A stretch of 64,000 nucleotides of DNA from Acidobacteriota bacterium. Lineage in GTDB: Bacteria > Acidobacteriota > Thermoanaerobaculia > Multivoradales > Multivoraceae. The notes under the pieces were generated by a model. That model was not told the origin of the DNA. It searched no databases and was given only the letters and a program-made list of their open reading frames with translations. This document shows positions 7,918-16,312 of this stretch, in pieces. The stretch spans positions 248,001 through 312,000 of the forward strand of contig JAPPFP010000026.1 in assembly GCA_028877275.1 (NCBI GenBank), written 5' to 3'. How positions within the stretch are numbered: position 1 is the first letter of the stretch; each line of letters starts with the position of its first letter. Made by a program: the position numbers and the translations under genes.

Positions 7918-9369
7918 ATGACCGTACTCATACAGATCCCCACGCCCCTGCGGGGCTTCGCCGACGAACAGTCCGAGGTGGCGGTGGCCGCCGCCACGGT
8001 CGGCGAGGCGATGGAGCAGCTCGTCACCCGGTACGAGGGGCTGCGGCCGCACCTGTTCGGTGACGACGGCAAGCTGCGCACCTTCGTCAACCTGTTCCTC
8101 AACGACGAGGACGTACGCTACCTGGAGCGCGAGGCCACGCCGATCAACGGCGACGCGACGCTGGCGATCATCCCGTCGATCGCCGGCGGCACGGTGGCGG
8201 AACCGCCGGCGGCAGCTCGGGCCGAGGAGCTGAGTCCGGAGGAAATCCTCCGCTACAGCCGGCACCTGATCATGCCCGAGGTCGGCTCCGAGGGGCAGTT
8301 GAAGCTGAAAGCCGCCAAGGTGCTGATGATCGGTACGGGCGGCCTCGGCTCGCCGCTCGGGATGTACCTCGCCGCGGCCGGCGTCGGCCGCCTCGGCTTG
8401 GTGGACTTCGACGTCGTCGACGAATCGAACCTGCACCGCCAGTTGCTCTACAGTAATGCCGACGTCGGCCGTCCGAAGATCGACGCGGCGGTCGAGAGGC
8501 TGCGTGAGGTGAATCCGCACATCGAACTCACGCCGCACCCGGTGCTGCTGAACTCCAGCAACGCGCTCGAGATCTTCGAGGACTACGATCTGATTGTCGA
8601 CGGCACGGACAACTTCCCGACCCGCTATCTCGTCAACGACGCCTGCGTCCTGCTCGGCAAGCCGAACGTCTACGGCTCCATCTTCCGCTTCGAGGGCCAG
8701 GTGTCCGTGTTCTGGGGCGCGAAGGGCCCCTGCTACCGCTGCCTGTTCGCCGAGCCGCCGCCGCCGGGACTCGTCCCCTCATGCGCCGAAGGCGGCGTCC
8801 TCGGGGTGCTCCCCGGCATCATCGGCAGCCTGCAGGCGAACGAGGTGATCAAGCTGATTATCGGCCAGGGCGATCCGCTGATCGGCCGGCTGGTGCTCTT
8901 CGATGCCCTGCGCATGAGCTTCCGGGAACTCAAGCTGCGAAAGAACCCGGACTGCCCCGTCTGCTCCGAGAATCCGACCCAGACCGAGCTGATCGACTAC
9001 GAGCAGTTCTGTGGCGTCCCCGCCGTCGCCGAGGAGCCGGTGCTCAACGACATGATCGACGTCACTCCGACCCAGGTCCAGTCCTGGATGAACGACGGCC
9101 GCGACTTCAGCATCCTCGACGTTCGAGGCCCGCAGGAGTACGCCATCTGCCGGATCGACGGCTCGACCCTGATCCCGGTTGCCGAGCTGGAGGGCCGTTT
9201 GGCCGAGCTCGATCCCTCGAAGCTCTGGGTCGTCCACTGCCACCACGGCCCGCGGTCGACCCGGGCGACGAACATCCTCCGCGACAACGGCTTCCCGCAG
9301 GCTTACAACCTGGCCGGCGGGATTGATGCGTGGGCGGTGGAAGTGGATCCGTCGTTGCCGCGGTATTGA
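7918..9369 (+). CDS. moeZ: CysO-type sulfur carrier fused to MoeB/MoeZ E1-like adenylyltransferase and rhodanese
   Basis: A three-domain protein of 483 residues. Residues 1-91 are a ubiquitin-like beta-grasp carrier ending IIPSIAGG, close to the AVAGG end of free CysO. After a short linker, residues about 105-360 are a ThiF/MoeB/E1 adenylation domain. It has the GTGGLGSPLG nucleotide loop at 139-148, the NLHRQLLY motif, and paired cysteines CYRC and CPVC for zinc. Residues about 385-483 are a rhodanese with Cys441 in VVHCHHGPRS. MoeZR of Mycobacterium activates and sulfurates both CysO and MoaD. Here the carrier is covalently attached, and the Gly90-Gly91 carboxyl is blocked by the fusion. 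GGAG precedes the ATG. Confidence 0.9.
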   Translation: MTVLIQIPTPLRGFADEQSEVAVAAATVGEAMEQLVTRYEGLRPHLFGDDGKLRTFVNLFLNDEDVRYLEREATPINGDATLAIIPSIAGGTVAEPPAAARAEELSPEEILRYSRHLIMPEVGSEGQLKLKAAKVLMIGTGGLGSPLGMYLAAAGVGRLGLVDFDVVDESNLHRQLLYSNADVGRPKIDAAVERLREVNPHIELTPHPVLLNSSNALEIFEDYDLIVDGTDNFPTRYLVNDACVLLGKPNVYGSIFRFEGQVSVFWGAKGPCYRCLFAEPPPPGLVPSCAEGGVLGVLPGIIGSLQANEVIKLIIGQGDPLIGRLVLFDALRMSFRELKLRKNPDCPVCSENPTQTELIDYEQFCGVPAVAEEPVLNDMIDVTPTQVQSWMNDGRDFSILDVRGPQEYAICRIDGSTLIPVAELEGRLAELDPSKLWVVHCHHGPRSTRATNILRDNGFPQAYNLAGGIDAWAVEVDPSLPRY

Positions 9370-9379
9370 GCGGCTCGGC

Positions 9380-10354
9380 CTAGGTTTCAGGGGCCAGCGG
9401 TTCGAACGAGACGTTCCGGCCGTCGACGTGTACCCTCGCGTCGGGCGGGGCCTCGACGGCACGTCGCGGCAGCAGGGCGAGGCCAATGGCGGCGTCGGCG
9501 TGCGGCGACGGGGAGATGCTTGTGATCGTGCCGGCGGTTCGGCCGTCGAACTCGATTTCGGCGCCGGCGGCCGGGTTGTGCCCGGGCTCGAAGACGAGCC
9601 GGCACATGCGGCGGGCCGGCTGACCGCGGTAGTGGATTCGCGCGACGATCTCCTGGCCGAGGTAGCAGCCCTTCTCGTAGTCGACGGCGCCTGCGATGCC
9701 GGTCTCCTGAGGCAGGTTCGAGTCGTCGTAGTCGACGCCCCAGAGGGGATGGCCGTGTTCGATGCGGAGGGCCTCGGTCGCCTCGCGGCCGACTCGCCGC
9801 AGGCCTGCTTCGGCCAGGTCCTCGGCCATCAGCGGCGCGATCGCCGAGGACTGCCAGAGAGAGAAGGCGGGTACCGGACTGTGCCCGTCGCGCACCAGGC
9901 GGGCCTGGTAGTCGAGGAGTTCGACCTGGGTGTGGCTCCAGGGTTCGTCGAGTTCGATTGCTGCCGAGGCGCCGAGATCGGCGAGAGCCTCGGCGCTCTT
10001 CGGCCCGGCGACCCTGACGGAGGCCATGTCGCCGAGCGGCAGGATTTCGACCTGGTCGGTGACGATGTACTTCTCCAGGTGCTCGATGATCGTCCTTCCG
10101 CGACCTTTCGGGATCTCGAGCCACAGGCGGTCTTCGAGGGCCAGCACGGTAGCGCTGGCGAGAATGCGGCCGCGGACGTCGGTGATGAAGCCGAAGCGGC
10201 CGCTGCCGGGTTCGAGGCCTTCGATTGCCGCGGTCACCATGCCGCCGAAGAAGCGCTCGCGGTCCGGGCCCATGAGTTCCAGCCGGGAGGCCGGTGTTGG
10301 CTCGCACAGGGCGGCTCCGGTGGTGAGCAGTTCGACGTCGCGTTCGAAGCTCAT
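9380..10354 (-). CDS. ygfZ: YgfZ/GcvT-family folate-binding Fe-S protein
   Basis: The 324-residue protein has the GcvT-like fold and the diagnostic YgfZ motif KGCYLGQE at about residues 228-235, whose cysteine is essential in the family. YgfZ/IBA57 proteins bind folate and help assemble or repair certain iron-sulfur enzymes in the cytosol. It lacks the aminomethyltransferase catalytic context, and no gcvP or gcvH is nearby, so a glycine-cleavage T-protein is unlikely. The frame is open for a further 300 codons upstream, but the ATG at 10354 overlaps the stop of the HAD gene in an ATGA, which fixes the start. Confidence 0.85.
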   Translation of the reverse strand: MSFERDVELLTTGAALCEPTPASRLELMGPDRERFFGGMVTAAIEGLEPGSGRFGFITDVRGRILASATVLALEDRLWLEIPKGRGRTIIEHLEKYIVTDQVEILPLGDMASVRVAGPKSAEALADLGASAAIELDEPWSHTQVELLDYQARLVRDGHSPVPAFSLWQSSAIAPLMAEDLAEAGLRRVGREATEALRIEHGHPLWGVDYDDSNLPQETGIAGAVDYEKGCYLGQEIVARIHYRGQPARRMCRLVFEPGHNPAAGAEIEFDGRTAGTITSISPSPHADAAIGLALLPRRAVEAPPDARVHVDGRNVSFEPLAPET

Positions 10355-11055
10355 GGCGTCTGCCGCGAGGCGTCGTGGCCGTCGAGAAGGATCTCCCGCA
10401 CGGAGGCGTGGCGAAGGTCGGGCACGACCCAACGGGCGCCCGCTTCTTCCAGTCGGTGGTCGGGGGTGAAGCCGGTGGCCACGGCCAGCACCGGGACGCC
10501 GTGGGCGTCGCCGCAGGCGATGTCGCGGACCGTGTCGCCGATGATGACGACGTTGCTCGGCTCCGGTGGGGCGCCGATCCGCCGGGCGGCGCGTTCGACG
10601 GCGACAGGCACCAGCTCGTTGCGCCGGACGCCGTCCTCGCCGAACGCGCCGAAGTCGAAGAAGCGGTTGAGGCCGAAGGGTTCGAGCTTGGCCCGGGCGC
10701 CAATCTCCCAGTTGCCGGTGAGCAGGGCCACGCAGGTGTCCTCGGCGGCGGCTAGCTCCTCGAGCAGTTCGATGACGCCGGGCAGCAGTCTCATCTGGTC
10801 CGGGTCGAGGCGCTCGAGCAGCTCGCTGTAGTGGGAGCGCACCTCGCCGAGGCGGCCTTCGACCTCGGCGCGCGGCACGCCGGCCTCGGTCATCAGGTCG
10901 ATGACCGCCTCCGTGTCCGTCCTGCCGCCGAAGTCGTACGCGCGGACGTTGCCGGTCTGGCCGAACGTGCGCTTGAGCGCGCCCATGAAGATGGGCCCGA
11001 TCTGAGGGCCGCACCGAACCAGGGTTCCGTCGATGTCGAAGAGCAGGAGCCGCAT
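10351..11055 (-). CDS. HAD-family hydrolase, phosphoglycolate-phosphatase-like
   Basis: A 234-residue HAD phosphatase. Motif I is LLFDIDGTL with nucleophile Asp7 and acid/base Asp9. Motif II is VALLTGN, and motif IV is VVIIGDTVRDIACG with the metal-binding Asp. The helical cap between motif I and motif II places it in subclass I with Gph-like enzymes. The substrate is not determined: phosphoglycolate and small sugar phosphates are both possible. It is co-transcribed with ygfZ (ATGA overlap) and diverges from the MoaD-MoaE gene across about 60 bases that must hold both promoters. Confidence 0.82.
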   Translation of the reverse strand: MRLLLFDIDGTLVRCGPQIGPIFMGALKRTFGQTGNVRAYDFGGRTDTEAVIDLMTEAGVPRAEVEGRLGEVRSHYSELLERLDPDQMRLLPGVIELLEELAAAEDTCVALLTGNWEIGARAKLEPFGLNRFFDFGAFGEDGVRRNELVPVAVERAARRIGAPPEPSNVVIIGDTVRDIACGDAHGVPVLAVATGFTPDHRLEEAGARWVVPDLRHASVREILLDGHDASRQTP

Positions 11056-11101
11056 CGGGTAGCCGGTGTTCCAGCGTAGGCGCGGAGACTATCCGCCCTG
11101 C

Positions 11102-11107
11102 TAGCCT
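11102..11107 (+). promoter_or_regulatory. Candidate -10 element, leaderless start of moaD-moaE fusion
   Basis: TAGCCT ends 8 bases before the TTG start at 11116, and no Shine-Dalgarno sequence is present. A transcript starting 6-8 bases after this hexamer would begin at or next to the start codon. No convincing -35 is seen. Confidence 0.3.
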
Positions 11108-11115
11108 CTCCCATC

Positions 11116-11805
11116 TTGATCGTACGGGTGCTGAGCTTCGCCACCGCGCTGGACGCTGTAGGCAGCGCCGAGACGGAACACGACCTCCCGGACGGCAGCA
11201 CGGTCGCCGACCTGGTCGAGCGCCTGACGGCGGCATATCCGGGTCTGGAACCCCTCTGGCCACGCTTGGCGGTGGCCGTCGACGGGGAAGTCGCCGGGAA
11301 CCGGACGGTCCGTCTTCACGACGGGGCCGAGGTGGCTCTCCTGCCGCCGGTTTCGGGCGGCTCCTGCGGTGCCGGCGCCGGTCGGCTGCGCGACGGCGCC
11401 ATTGACGCAGACACGGTGGAGGCGGTGCGTGCGGGCGTAGAGGACGCCGGCAAGGGAGCGGTCGTCGTCTTCGTCGGCAACGTCCGCAACTCCTTCGGTG
11501 GCCGCCCGGTGGAGCGCATCACGTACTCCGCCTACCCGGCGATGGCGGAGACCCGCCTGGAGCGGATCGTCCATGAACTCGAAGCCGCGGAGCCGGAAAC
11601 TCGGGTAGAGATCGTCCACGGCCTGGGCACACTCGAAGTAGGCGATGCGAGCGTAGTCATCGCGACAGCCTCGGCCCACCGCCGCCAGGCGTACGAGGTG
11701 AATCGACTCGCCCTGGAGCGTCTCAAAGCCGAAGTGCCGATCTGGAAGCGGGAGCACTATGCCGACGGCGGGGCCGCGTGGCGGGAGGAGGAACTCCTGG
11801 CGTAG
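11116..11805 (+). CDS. Fused molybdopterin synthase, MoaD-MoaE
   Basis: Residues 1-82 are a MoaD ubiquitin-like carrier ending LLPPVSGG (Gly81-Gly82). A linker SCGAGAGRLRDG follows, and from about residue 92 comes a complete MoaE domain with GNVRNSFGGRPV, the conserved YPAMAE and the catalytic lysine region LKAEVPIWKRE. Molybdopterin synthase inserts two sulfurs into precursor Z to make molybdopterin. The same order is found in MoaX of Mycobacterium tuberculosis, which must be cleaved after its diglycine to be active. TTG at 11116 is chosen because it gives the normal MoaD opening MIVRVLSFAT. The nearby MoeB/rhodanese protein is the likely activator. Confidence 0.9.
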   Translation: MIVRVLSFATALDAVGSAETEHDLPDGSTVADLVERLTAAYPGLEPLWPRLAVAVDGEVAGNRTVRLHDGAEVALLPPVSGGSCGAGAGRLRDGAIDADTVEAVRAGVEDAGKGAVVVFVGNVRNSFGGRPVERITYSAYPAMAETRLERIVHELEAAEPETRVEIVHGLGTLEVGDASVVIATASAHRRQAYEVNRLALERLKAEVPIWKREHYADGGAAWREEELLA

Positions 11806-11932
11806 AGGCCTGTCCGGCGTACGCGGATGGACGCTTGTCGGGCGATCGAGGATCGGGCCAACGGGCGGAGCTGAACTCGCGCTTACGGCCCCGGGAGCGG
11901 TTGCGGTGACCAGGGCGCCGCTGGGTTACGCA

Positions 11933-13156
11933 TCAGTCGGCCACCACGCGGTCACCACCGGCTAGCGCCGGTGGACCCTCGACCACAACCCGCTCGCCGG
12001 CCGAGACGCCATCGAGCACTTCAACGTCGCCGCCGTCCTCGAGACCCGTTGTGACAGCCCGTCGCTCGACCGTTTCATCGCGTACCACGAAGACCACCGG
12101 ACGGCCGCCATCGCTTCTCAGCGCCTCCGACGGGATCCAGATTCTGCGCGCGGCATCGGGGACCTCTTCTTCCGGCGGCCCGCTTTCGAGGAAGGCCACG
12201 TTCACGCCCATGTCCGGCAGGATGCGGGGGTCGCCGAACTCGTCGAACCCGATGCGCACCAGCACCGTTGCGCGCTGGCGATCGGCGGCCGGAATCGTCG
12301 TGATGACGCGGGCCGGTATCTCCCAGTCGGGGTAAGCGTTCAGGGTCACAACCACGCGCTGTCCGGGCGAGACGCGGTCGATGTAACTCTCGTTGACGTC
12401 GACCTCGATTTCGAGAGACGACATGTCGACGATGGTACAGACGCCGGTGCGCGTAAAGCCGCCGCCGGCGCTCATCGGAGAGATGATCTCTCCCGGCTGG
12501 GCGTCCCTGGAGATGGCGACGCCGCTGAACGGCGCTCGGATGACGGTGTCCTCCCGGGCCGTTCGTCGCACGTCAATCTCGCGCTCGGCCACCACCTCCT
12601 GTTCCCGCTGGCTGGCGATCCGCGCCTGAAGCGAGTCCGCGTCGGCCTGCGTCGCGTCGAAGTCCGCCTGTCCGATCAGCCGATGGTCCAGGAGCCGGCG
12701 CTGGCGACGGAGGTCGAGTCGGGCCTCCTCGTGTCGCACCTCGAGCTCAACCAGGGCGCTCCGCACGGCGCGGAGCTGGGCCTCTGCCAGCGCCAGATAC
12801 GACCGCTCCGTCGTGTCGTCAAGTCGGGCGAGGACCTGGCCTTCGCTCACCGCCATTCCCTCCTCGACGAGAACTTCGGCGATGCGCCCCGTGATCTTTG
12901 AAGAGACGGTCGACTGCAGGCGAGCCCTGACGTAGCCCGAAGCGTTGAGCACCGTCGGCTGGCCGTCGGCCGGTAACGTCTGGCGCACTATCGCGGTCCG
13001 CACAGCGGGAATCCGCGCTCCTTCCCACCAGTGCCAGCCAGCAAGTCCCCCTCCGCCCAGAGCGGCGAGGACGAGAATCAGCCAGACGATTCGCACGATC
13101 CCGGACCGGCCGCCCCGCGACCGGTCGATCTTCAGCTCCTCGAGTGACGCTGCCAT
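11933..13156 (-). CDS. Periplasmic adaptor (membrane fusion protein) of an ABC exporter, MacA/HlyD-like
   Basis: A 407-residue adaptor. A single membrane anchor lies at about residues 22-42 (IVRIVWLILVLAALGGG). Then come a biotinyl-lipoyl-like half (IAEVLVEEGMAVSEGQVLARL), a coiled-coil hairpin rich in Arg/Glu/Ala at about 110-190, the second lipoyl half (VIRAPFSGVAISRDAQPGEII), and beta-barrel and membrane-proximal domains. Such proteins link an inner-membrane MacB-like transporter to outer-membrane export. It is the last gene of a four-gene minus-strand operon with two permeases and an ATPase, 3 bases after the second permease. No TolC-like channel is encoded nearby. The cargo is unknown. 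Confidence 0.88.
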   Translation of the reverse strand: MAASLEELKIDRSRGGRSGIVRIVWLILVLAALGGGGLAGWHWWEGARIPAVRTAIVRQTLPADGQPTVLNASGYVRARLQSTVSSKITGRIAEVLVEEGMAVSEGQVLARLDDTTERSYLALAEAQLRAVRSALVELEVRHEEARLDLRRQRRLLDHRLIGQADFDATQADADSLQARIASQREQEVVAEREIDVRRTAREDTVIRAPFSGVAISRDAQPGEIISPMSAGGGFTRTGVCTIVDMSSLEIEVDVNESYIDRVSPGQRVVVTLNAYPDWEIPARVITTIPAADRQRATVLVRIGFDEFGDPRILPDMGVNVAFLESGPPEEEVPDAARRIWIPSEALRSDGGRPVVFVVRDETVERRAVTTGLEDGGDVEVLDGVSAGERVVVEGPPALAGGDRVVAD

Positions 13157-13159
13157 GAC

Positions 13160-14323
13160 TCAGGCCCCCCGCAGAACGGTTGTGATCGGTAGGCGCGCCG
13201 CGCGTATCGCCGGCGCCAGGCCGCCGATGACGCCGACTGCGATGGCCCAGGCGAGACCGAGCCCAATCGACTCCGGTGTCACCCGGAACGCGAAGGCCAG
13301 TTGAGACCCCGCGGCCGGGTTGAGAGTCGATGCGGTGTAGCCGTCAAGAACCGTGTACACGACGGCGGCGCCCAGGACTCCCCCGGCGACGGCGAGCACC
13401 GTCGCCTCGACCAGGACCGAGACGACGATCGGAACGGAGTGGAAACCGAGCGCGCGGAGGGTTGCGATCTCGACCGAGCGTCGGCTGACGGCTGTGAACA
13501 TCGTGGCCAGCGCGCCGAACACCGACCCGAGGGCCATGATGCCGGCGATCAGGTAGGCGAAGGCGTCGATCAGCGCGGCGCGTGATGCCGACAGGGCGGC
13601 GAAGAACTCCTGCTCTGGAATCAGCGTGCTGGTCAGACGGGGATCGGCGGCGAGGCGCTGGTTCAATGCCTGCACGTCGGCGTTCGCAGCCAGCTTGACG
13701 CGGGCGACGCTGACGGCGGACGTGCGACGGAAGACGCTCTGCGCGATCGCGCGGTCCATCCAGATCTCCGACTCCGCCGCAGCGCCCTCGGCGACGAAGT
13801 GGCCGACGACTTCGAGCACCGCGGTGCGCGCCTGCACCCTGTCGCCCACGTCGAGTCCGGCGTATTGCCGTGCAGCGGAAGCGCCCACAATGACCTCGTT
13901 TCTTCCCGGCACGAGCGTGCGTCCACTGACGATCCTCACCTCGGGGCGCAACGTGAACGCCGCCGCGGTGACGCCGCGGCAGACGACGTCGACCGTGGTG
14001 CCGGCCCCGCGCTTCGGCACGGTGAGGGTTGTGTAGATCTCCCCGCTGGTGACGTCGAGGCCCTCATACGTCTCGAGGATCGCGAGCTCCTGAAAGTCGA
14101 TCCACCCGTCCATCTCGTTGTTGCTGCCGTTCCTGAGGATCAGCCCTCGATCGGGCCTGGCCGTATCCACGAGAGCGGATCGGAAGCCCGAGGACATCGC
14201 GAGCAGGCCGAGCAGCACGGCGACCACGGCCGCCGAACCGACGACGACCGTCGCGCTCGGGGCGGCACGCGAGCCAAGGCTCTCCAGACTCATGCGGGTG
14301 ACGGCGGCTGTTTGCTTGAGCAT
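13160..14323 (-). CDS. FtsX/MacB-type ABC transporter permease (second)
   Basis: The 387 residues follow the MacB/FtsX plan. One N-terminal membrane helix (about 24-45, VVVGSAAVVAVLLGLLAM) is followed by a large periplasmic domain to about residue 255, then three C-terminal helices in the FtsX domain. These contain AIATLRALGFHS-like coupling sequence and GGLAPAIRAARLP near the end. It abuts the preceding permease exactly: its ATG begins right after that gene's TAG. Two separate, non-identical permeases imply a heterodimeric membrane part powered by the ATPase at 15484. Confidence 0.88.
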   Translation of the reverse strand: MLKQTAAVTRMSLESLGSRAAPSATVVVGSAAVVAVLLGLLAMSSGFRSALVDTARPDRGLILRNGSNNEMDGWIDFQELAILETYEGLDVTSGEIYTTLTVPKRGAGTTVDVVCRGVTAAAFTLRPEVRIVSGRTLVPGRNEVIVGASAARQYAGLDVGDRVQARTAVLEVVGHFVAEGAAAESEIWMDRAIAQSVFRRTSAVSVARVKLAANADVQALNQRLAADPRLTSTLIPEQEFFAALSASRAALIDAFAYLIAGIMALGSVFGALATMFTAVSRRSVEIATLRALGFHSVPIVVSVLVEATVLAVAGGVLGAAVVYTVLDGYTASTLNPAAGSQLAFAFRVTPESIGLGLAWAIAVGVIGGLAPAIRAARLPITTVLRGA

Positions 14324-15487
14324 CTAACTGATCTCCCTTAGTGCGCGGACAATCGACAGGCGTTTCGCGGCGACCGCCGGCGGCAAGCCGATGGCCAGCC
14401 CCAGCCCCCCCGCGATCGCAACGGCCAACCCGGCGTCGAGCCAACTCATCTGGAAGCGGCCGACGACAGGTGCGAGCTGCGCATTCAGCGGCATTTCGAG
14501 CCCGAACCCGATCGCGACACCGCCCACGACACCCATGAGGCAGAGCGCCAGGGCCTCGGCGAGCACTACGACCGCGGCGGTGCCGTCCCTGAATCCAAGG
14601 GCCTTCATGACGGCCAGCTCCGGCACGCGCTCGCGAAACGCCAGCGCGGCGACGTTGGCCGTCAGCAGGAGCATCGTGAAGAACACGGCGCCGAGGATCA
14701 GGGTCGCGATGAGGCCGATGTCTCCAAGCTGGTTCGCGAACTGCCGGCTCCACTCATCCTCGGACAGCGAACGTGTCGGGTCGGACGAGTTCTCGAAGCG
14801 GCCATCGATGGCGTCGACCACCATCTTGGGATCGACGCCGTCGTCCAGGCGCGCCACGACCCAGCCGACCTCGTTCCTCGCCCAGTCCGCGACCGATTCG
14901 TTGAAGTAGTCGTAGCGGAGCAGGAACCACGGCTGGAGAACGCTTCCGGGCGGTACTTCGTAGGTCCCCGCGACCTCGAACTCCCAGTCCCACGATCCGT
15001 CCGACTTCGGCCAGATGTCGCCGACGATCGGGATGAGGTCGCCGGTCCGCCAGCCGTACTCGTCCGCCATGGCGACGGGAACGACCACGGCCCGGCGCGA
15101 TGCCTGGAACCGGGCGAGCACATCGTCGGCGATGACCAGTTCGGGAAAGACGCGGAAGTACTGCGTCTGGTCGACGGGGGCTTTGGCGAAGGCGTGCGCC
15201 GGATCCTGGTAGTAGCCGCCGAACCAGCTCATCTGCGTTGCCCCGGCCACGCCGGGCATCTCTCGCACGCTCTGCACCGCGGCGAGCGGCAGGTTGTCGG
15301 TCATCGCGTACTTGGCGTCGACGAGCAGCCGTTGGACGCCCGGAACGCTGGTGCCGCCCGTGAAAGCTGCGGTGAGAGCGCGCAGCAGCATGAACAGGAT
15401 GAAGGCCACCGTCAGCGACAGCGTCGTGAGCACCGTCCGGGTCGGTTTGCGCCACAGTCCGGTTCTGACCAGGCTCAGCCACGTCAT
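14324..15487 (-). CDS. FtsX/MacB-type ABC transporter permease (first)
   Basis: 387 residues with the start MTWLSLVRTGLWRKPTRTVLTTLSL, where the basic patch leads into the first membrane helix. A periplasmic domain runs to about residue 270 and three C-terminal helices follow, with ELAVMKALGFRD as the coupling helix that contacts the ATPase and LPPAVAAKRLSIVRALREI at the end. The open frame extends 145 codons further upstream, but the ATG at 15487 overlaps the ATPase stop by ATGA-type coupling and gives the proper amino terminus. It pairs with the permease at 13160. Confidence 0.88.
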   Translation of the reverse strand: MTWLSLVRTGLWRKPTRTVLTTLSLTVAFILFMLLRALTAAFTGGTSVPGVQRLLVDAKYAMTDNLPLAAVQSVREMPGVAGATQMSWFGGYYQDPAHAFAKAPVDQTQYFRVFPELVIADDVLARFQASRRAVVVPVAMADEYGWRTGDLIPIVGDIWPKSDGSWDWEFEVAGTYEVPPGSVLQPWFLLRYDYFNESVADWARNEVGWVVARLDDGVDPKMVVDAIDGRFENSSDPTRSLSEDEWSRQFANQLGDIGLIATLILGAVFFTMLLLTANVAALAFRERVPELAVMKALGFRDGTAAVVVLAEALALCLMGVVGGVAIGFGLEMPLNAQLAPVVGRFQMSWLDAGLAVAIAGGLGLAIGLPPAVAAKRLSIVRALREIS

Positions 15488-16194
15488 GCCGCCGCTCCGA
15501 TCAGTGCGCCCTTGTCCAGGTGAACCACGGAATCGGCGTACTCCGCGGCCTGGGGGTCGTGCGTGACCATGATGATGGTCTTTCCCATTTCGCGATTCAG
15601 CGACTGGAGGAGCGACAGCACGCCGGTCGCGGTCTCCCGGTCGAGGTCGCCGGTCGGTTCGTCGCACACCAGCAACGTCGGGTCGGTGACGATCGCGCGG
15701 GCAATCGCGACCCGCTGTTGCTGGCCGCCCGAGAGGGCCGATGGCTTGTGCGCGGCCCGATCCTCGATCCCGACGATCTGAAGCGCAGTCTCCGCATGCC
15801 GCCGCCGCTGCTTTCTCGTGACCGATGTCAGGAGCAGCGGCAGCTCGACGTTGGCGACCGCGGACAGCCCGGGCAACAGGTTGTAGAACTGGAAGACGAA
15901 ACCGACGTGGTTCGCCCGCCACTCAGCCAGTGCCGTCGAGTTCAGGGTGCCAAGCGGCACTCCGAGGACTCGAACCTCGCCCGACACCGGTCGGTCCAGG
16001 CCGGCGATCAGGTTCAGCAGCGTCGTCTTTCCGGAACCGGATGGCCCCATCAACGCCGTGAAGTCGCCCTTCTGAACCGTGAGATCGAGATGATCCAGCA
16101 CGACGAGCTTCTGACCGCCTCGTGTGTAGGCGTATGTCAGGTCTCGGCATTCGACCAACGCTTCGCTCACTCGCGAACTCTCCGCTTCACTCAT
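15484..16194 (-). CDS. ABC transporter ATPase, MacB/LolD-like
   Basis: A complete 236-residue nucleotide-binding subunit. Walker A is GPSGSGKTT at residues 50-58, the signature LSGGQ is at 154-158, and Walker B with catalytic Glu is LLVCDEP at 174-180, followed by the D-loop GDLD and the switch His in VTHD. The sequence around the Q-loop (FVFQFYNLLPGLSAVANVELPL) is typical of the LolD/MacB group. A strong GGAGG lies 7 bases before the ATG on the minus strand. It is the first structural gene after the AraC-type regulator, which is 118 bases upstream in the same direction. Confidence 0.92.
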   Translation of the reverse strand: MSEAESSRVSEALVECRDLTYAYTRGGQKLVVLDHLDLTVQKGDFTALMGPSGSGKTTLLNLIAGLDRPVSGEVRVLGVPLGTLNSTALAEWRANHVGFVFQFYNLLPGLSAVANVELPLLLTSVTRKQRRRHAETALQIVGIEDRAAHKPSALSGGQQQRVAIARAIVTDPTLLVCDEPTGDLDRETATGVLSLLQSLNREMGKTIIMVTHDPQAAEYADSVVHLDKGALIGAAA

Positions 16195-16312
16195 CGCAAC
16201 ACCTCCTGGCGCCTTTCTGGCGCAATCGTTGAGCGAAGCTAGGGTTCGACTGAGGAGGTTGTCTCGGCGAATCGTTGAAGCAGTGGTCGTTTTCGGGAAT
16301 CGCCCGGAGATT

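Noticed and set aside
9380..10354. Glycine cleavage T-protein (GcvT)
   Set aside because: The KGCYLGQE motif marks YgfZ, and no gcvH or gcvP is adjacent.
10355..11263. Possible 303-residue N-terminal extension of the YgfZ protein
   Set aside because: It lies over the HAD gene in another frame, and the ATGA overlap at 10351-10354 gives a normal YgfZ start.
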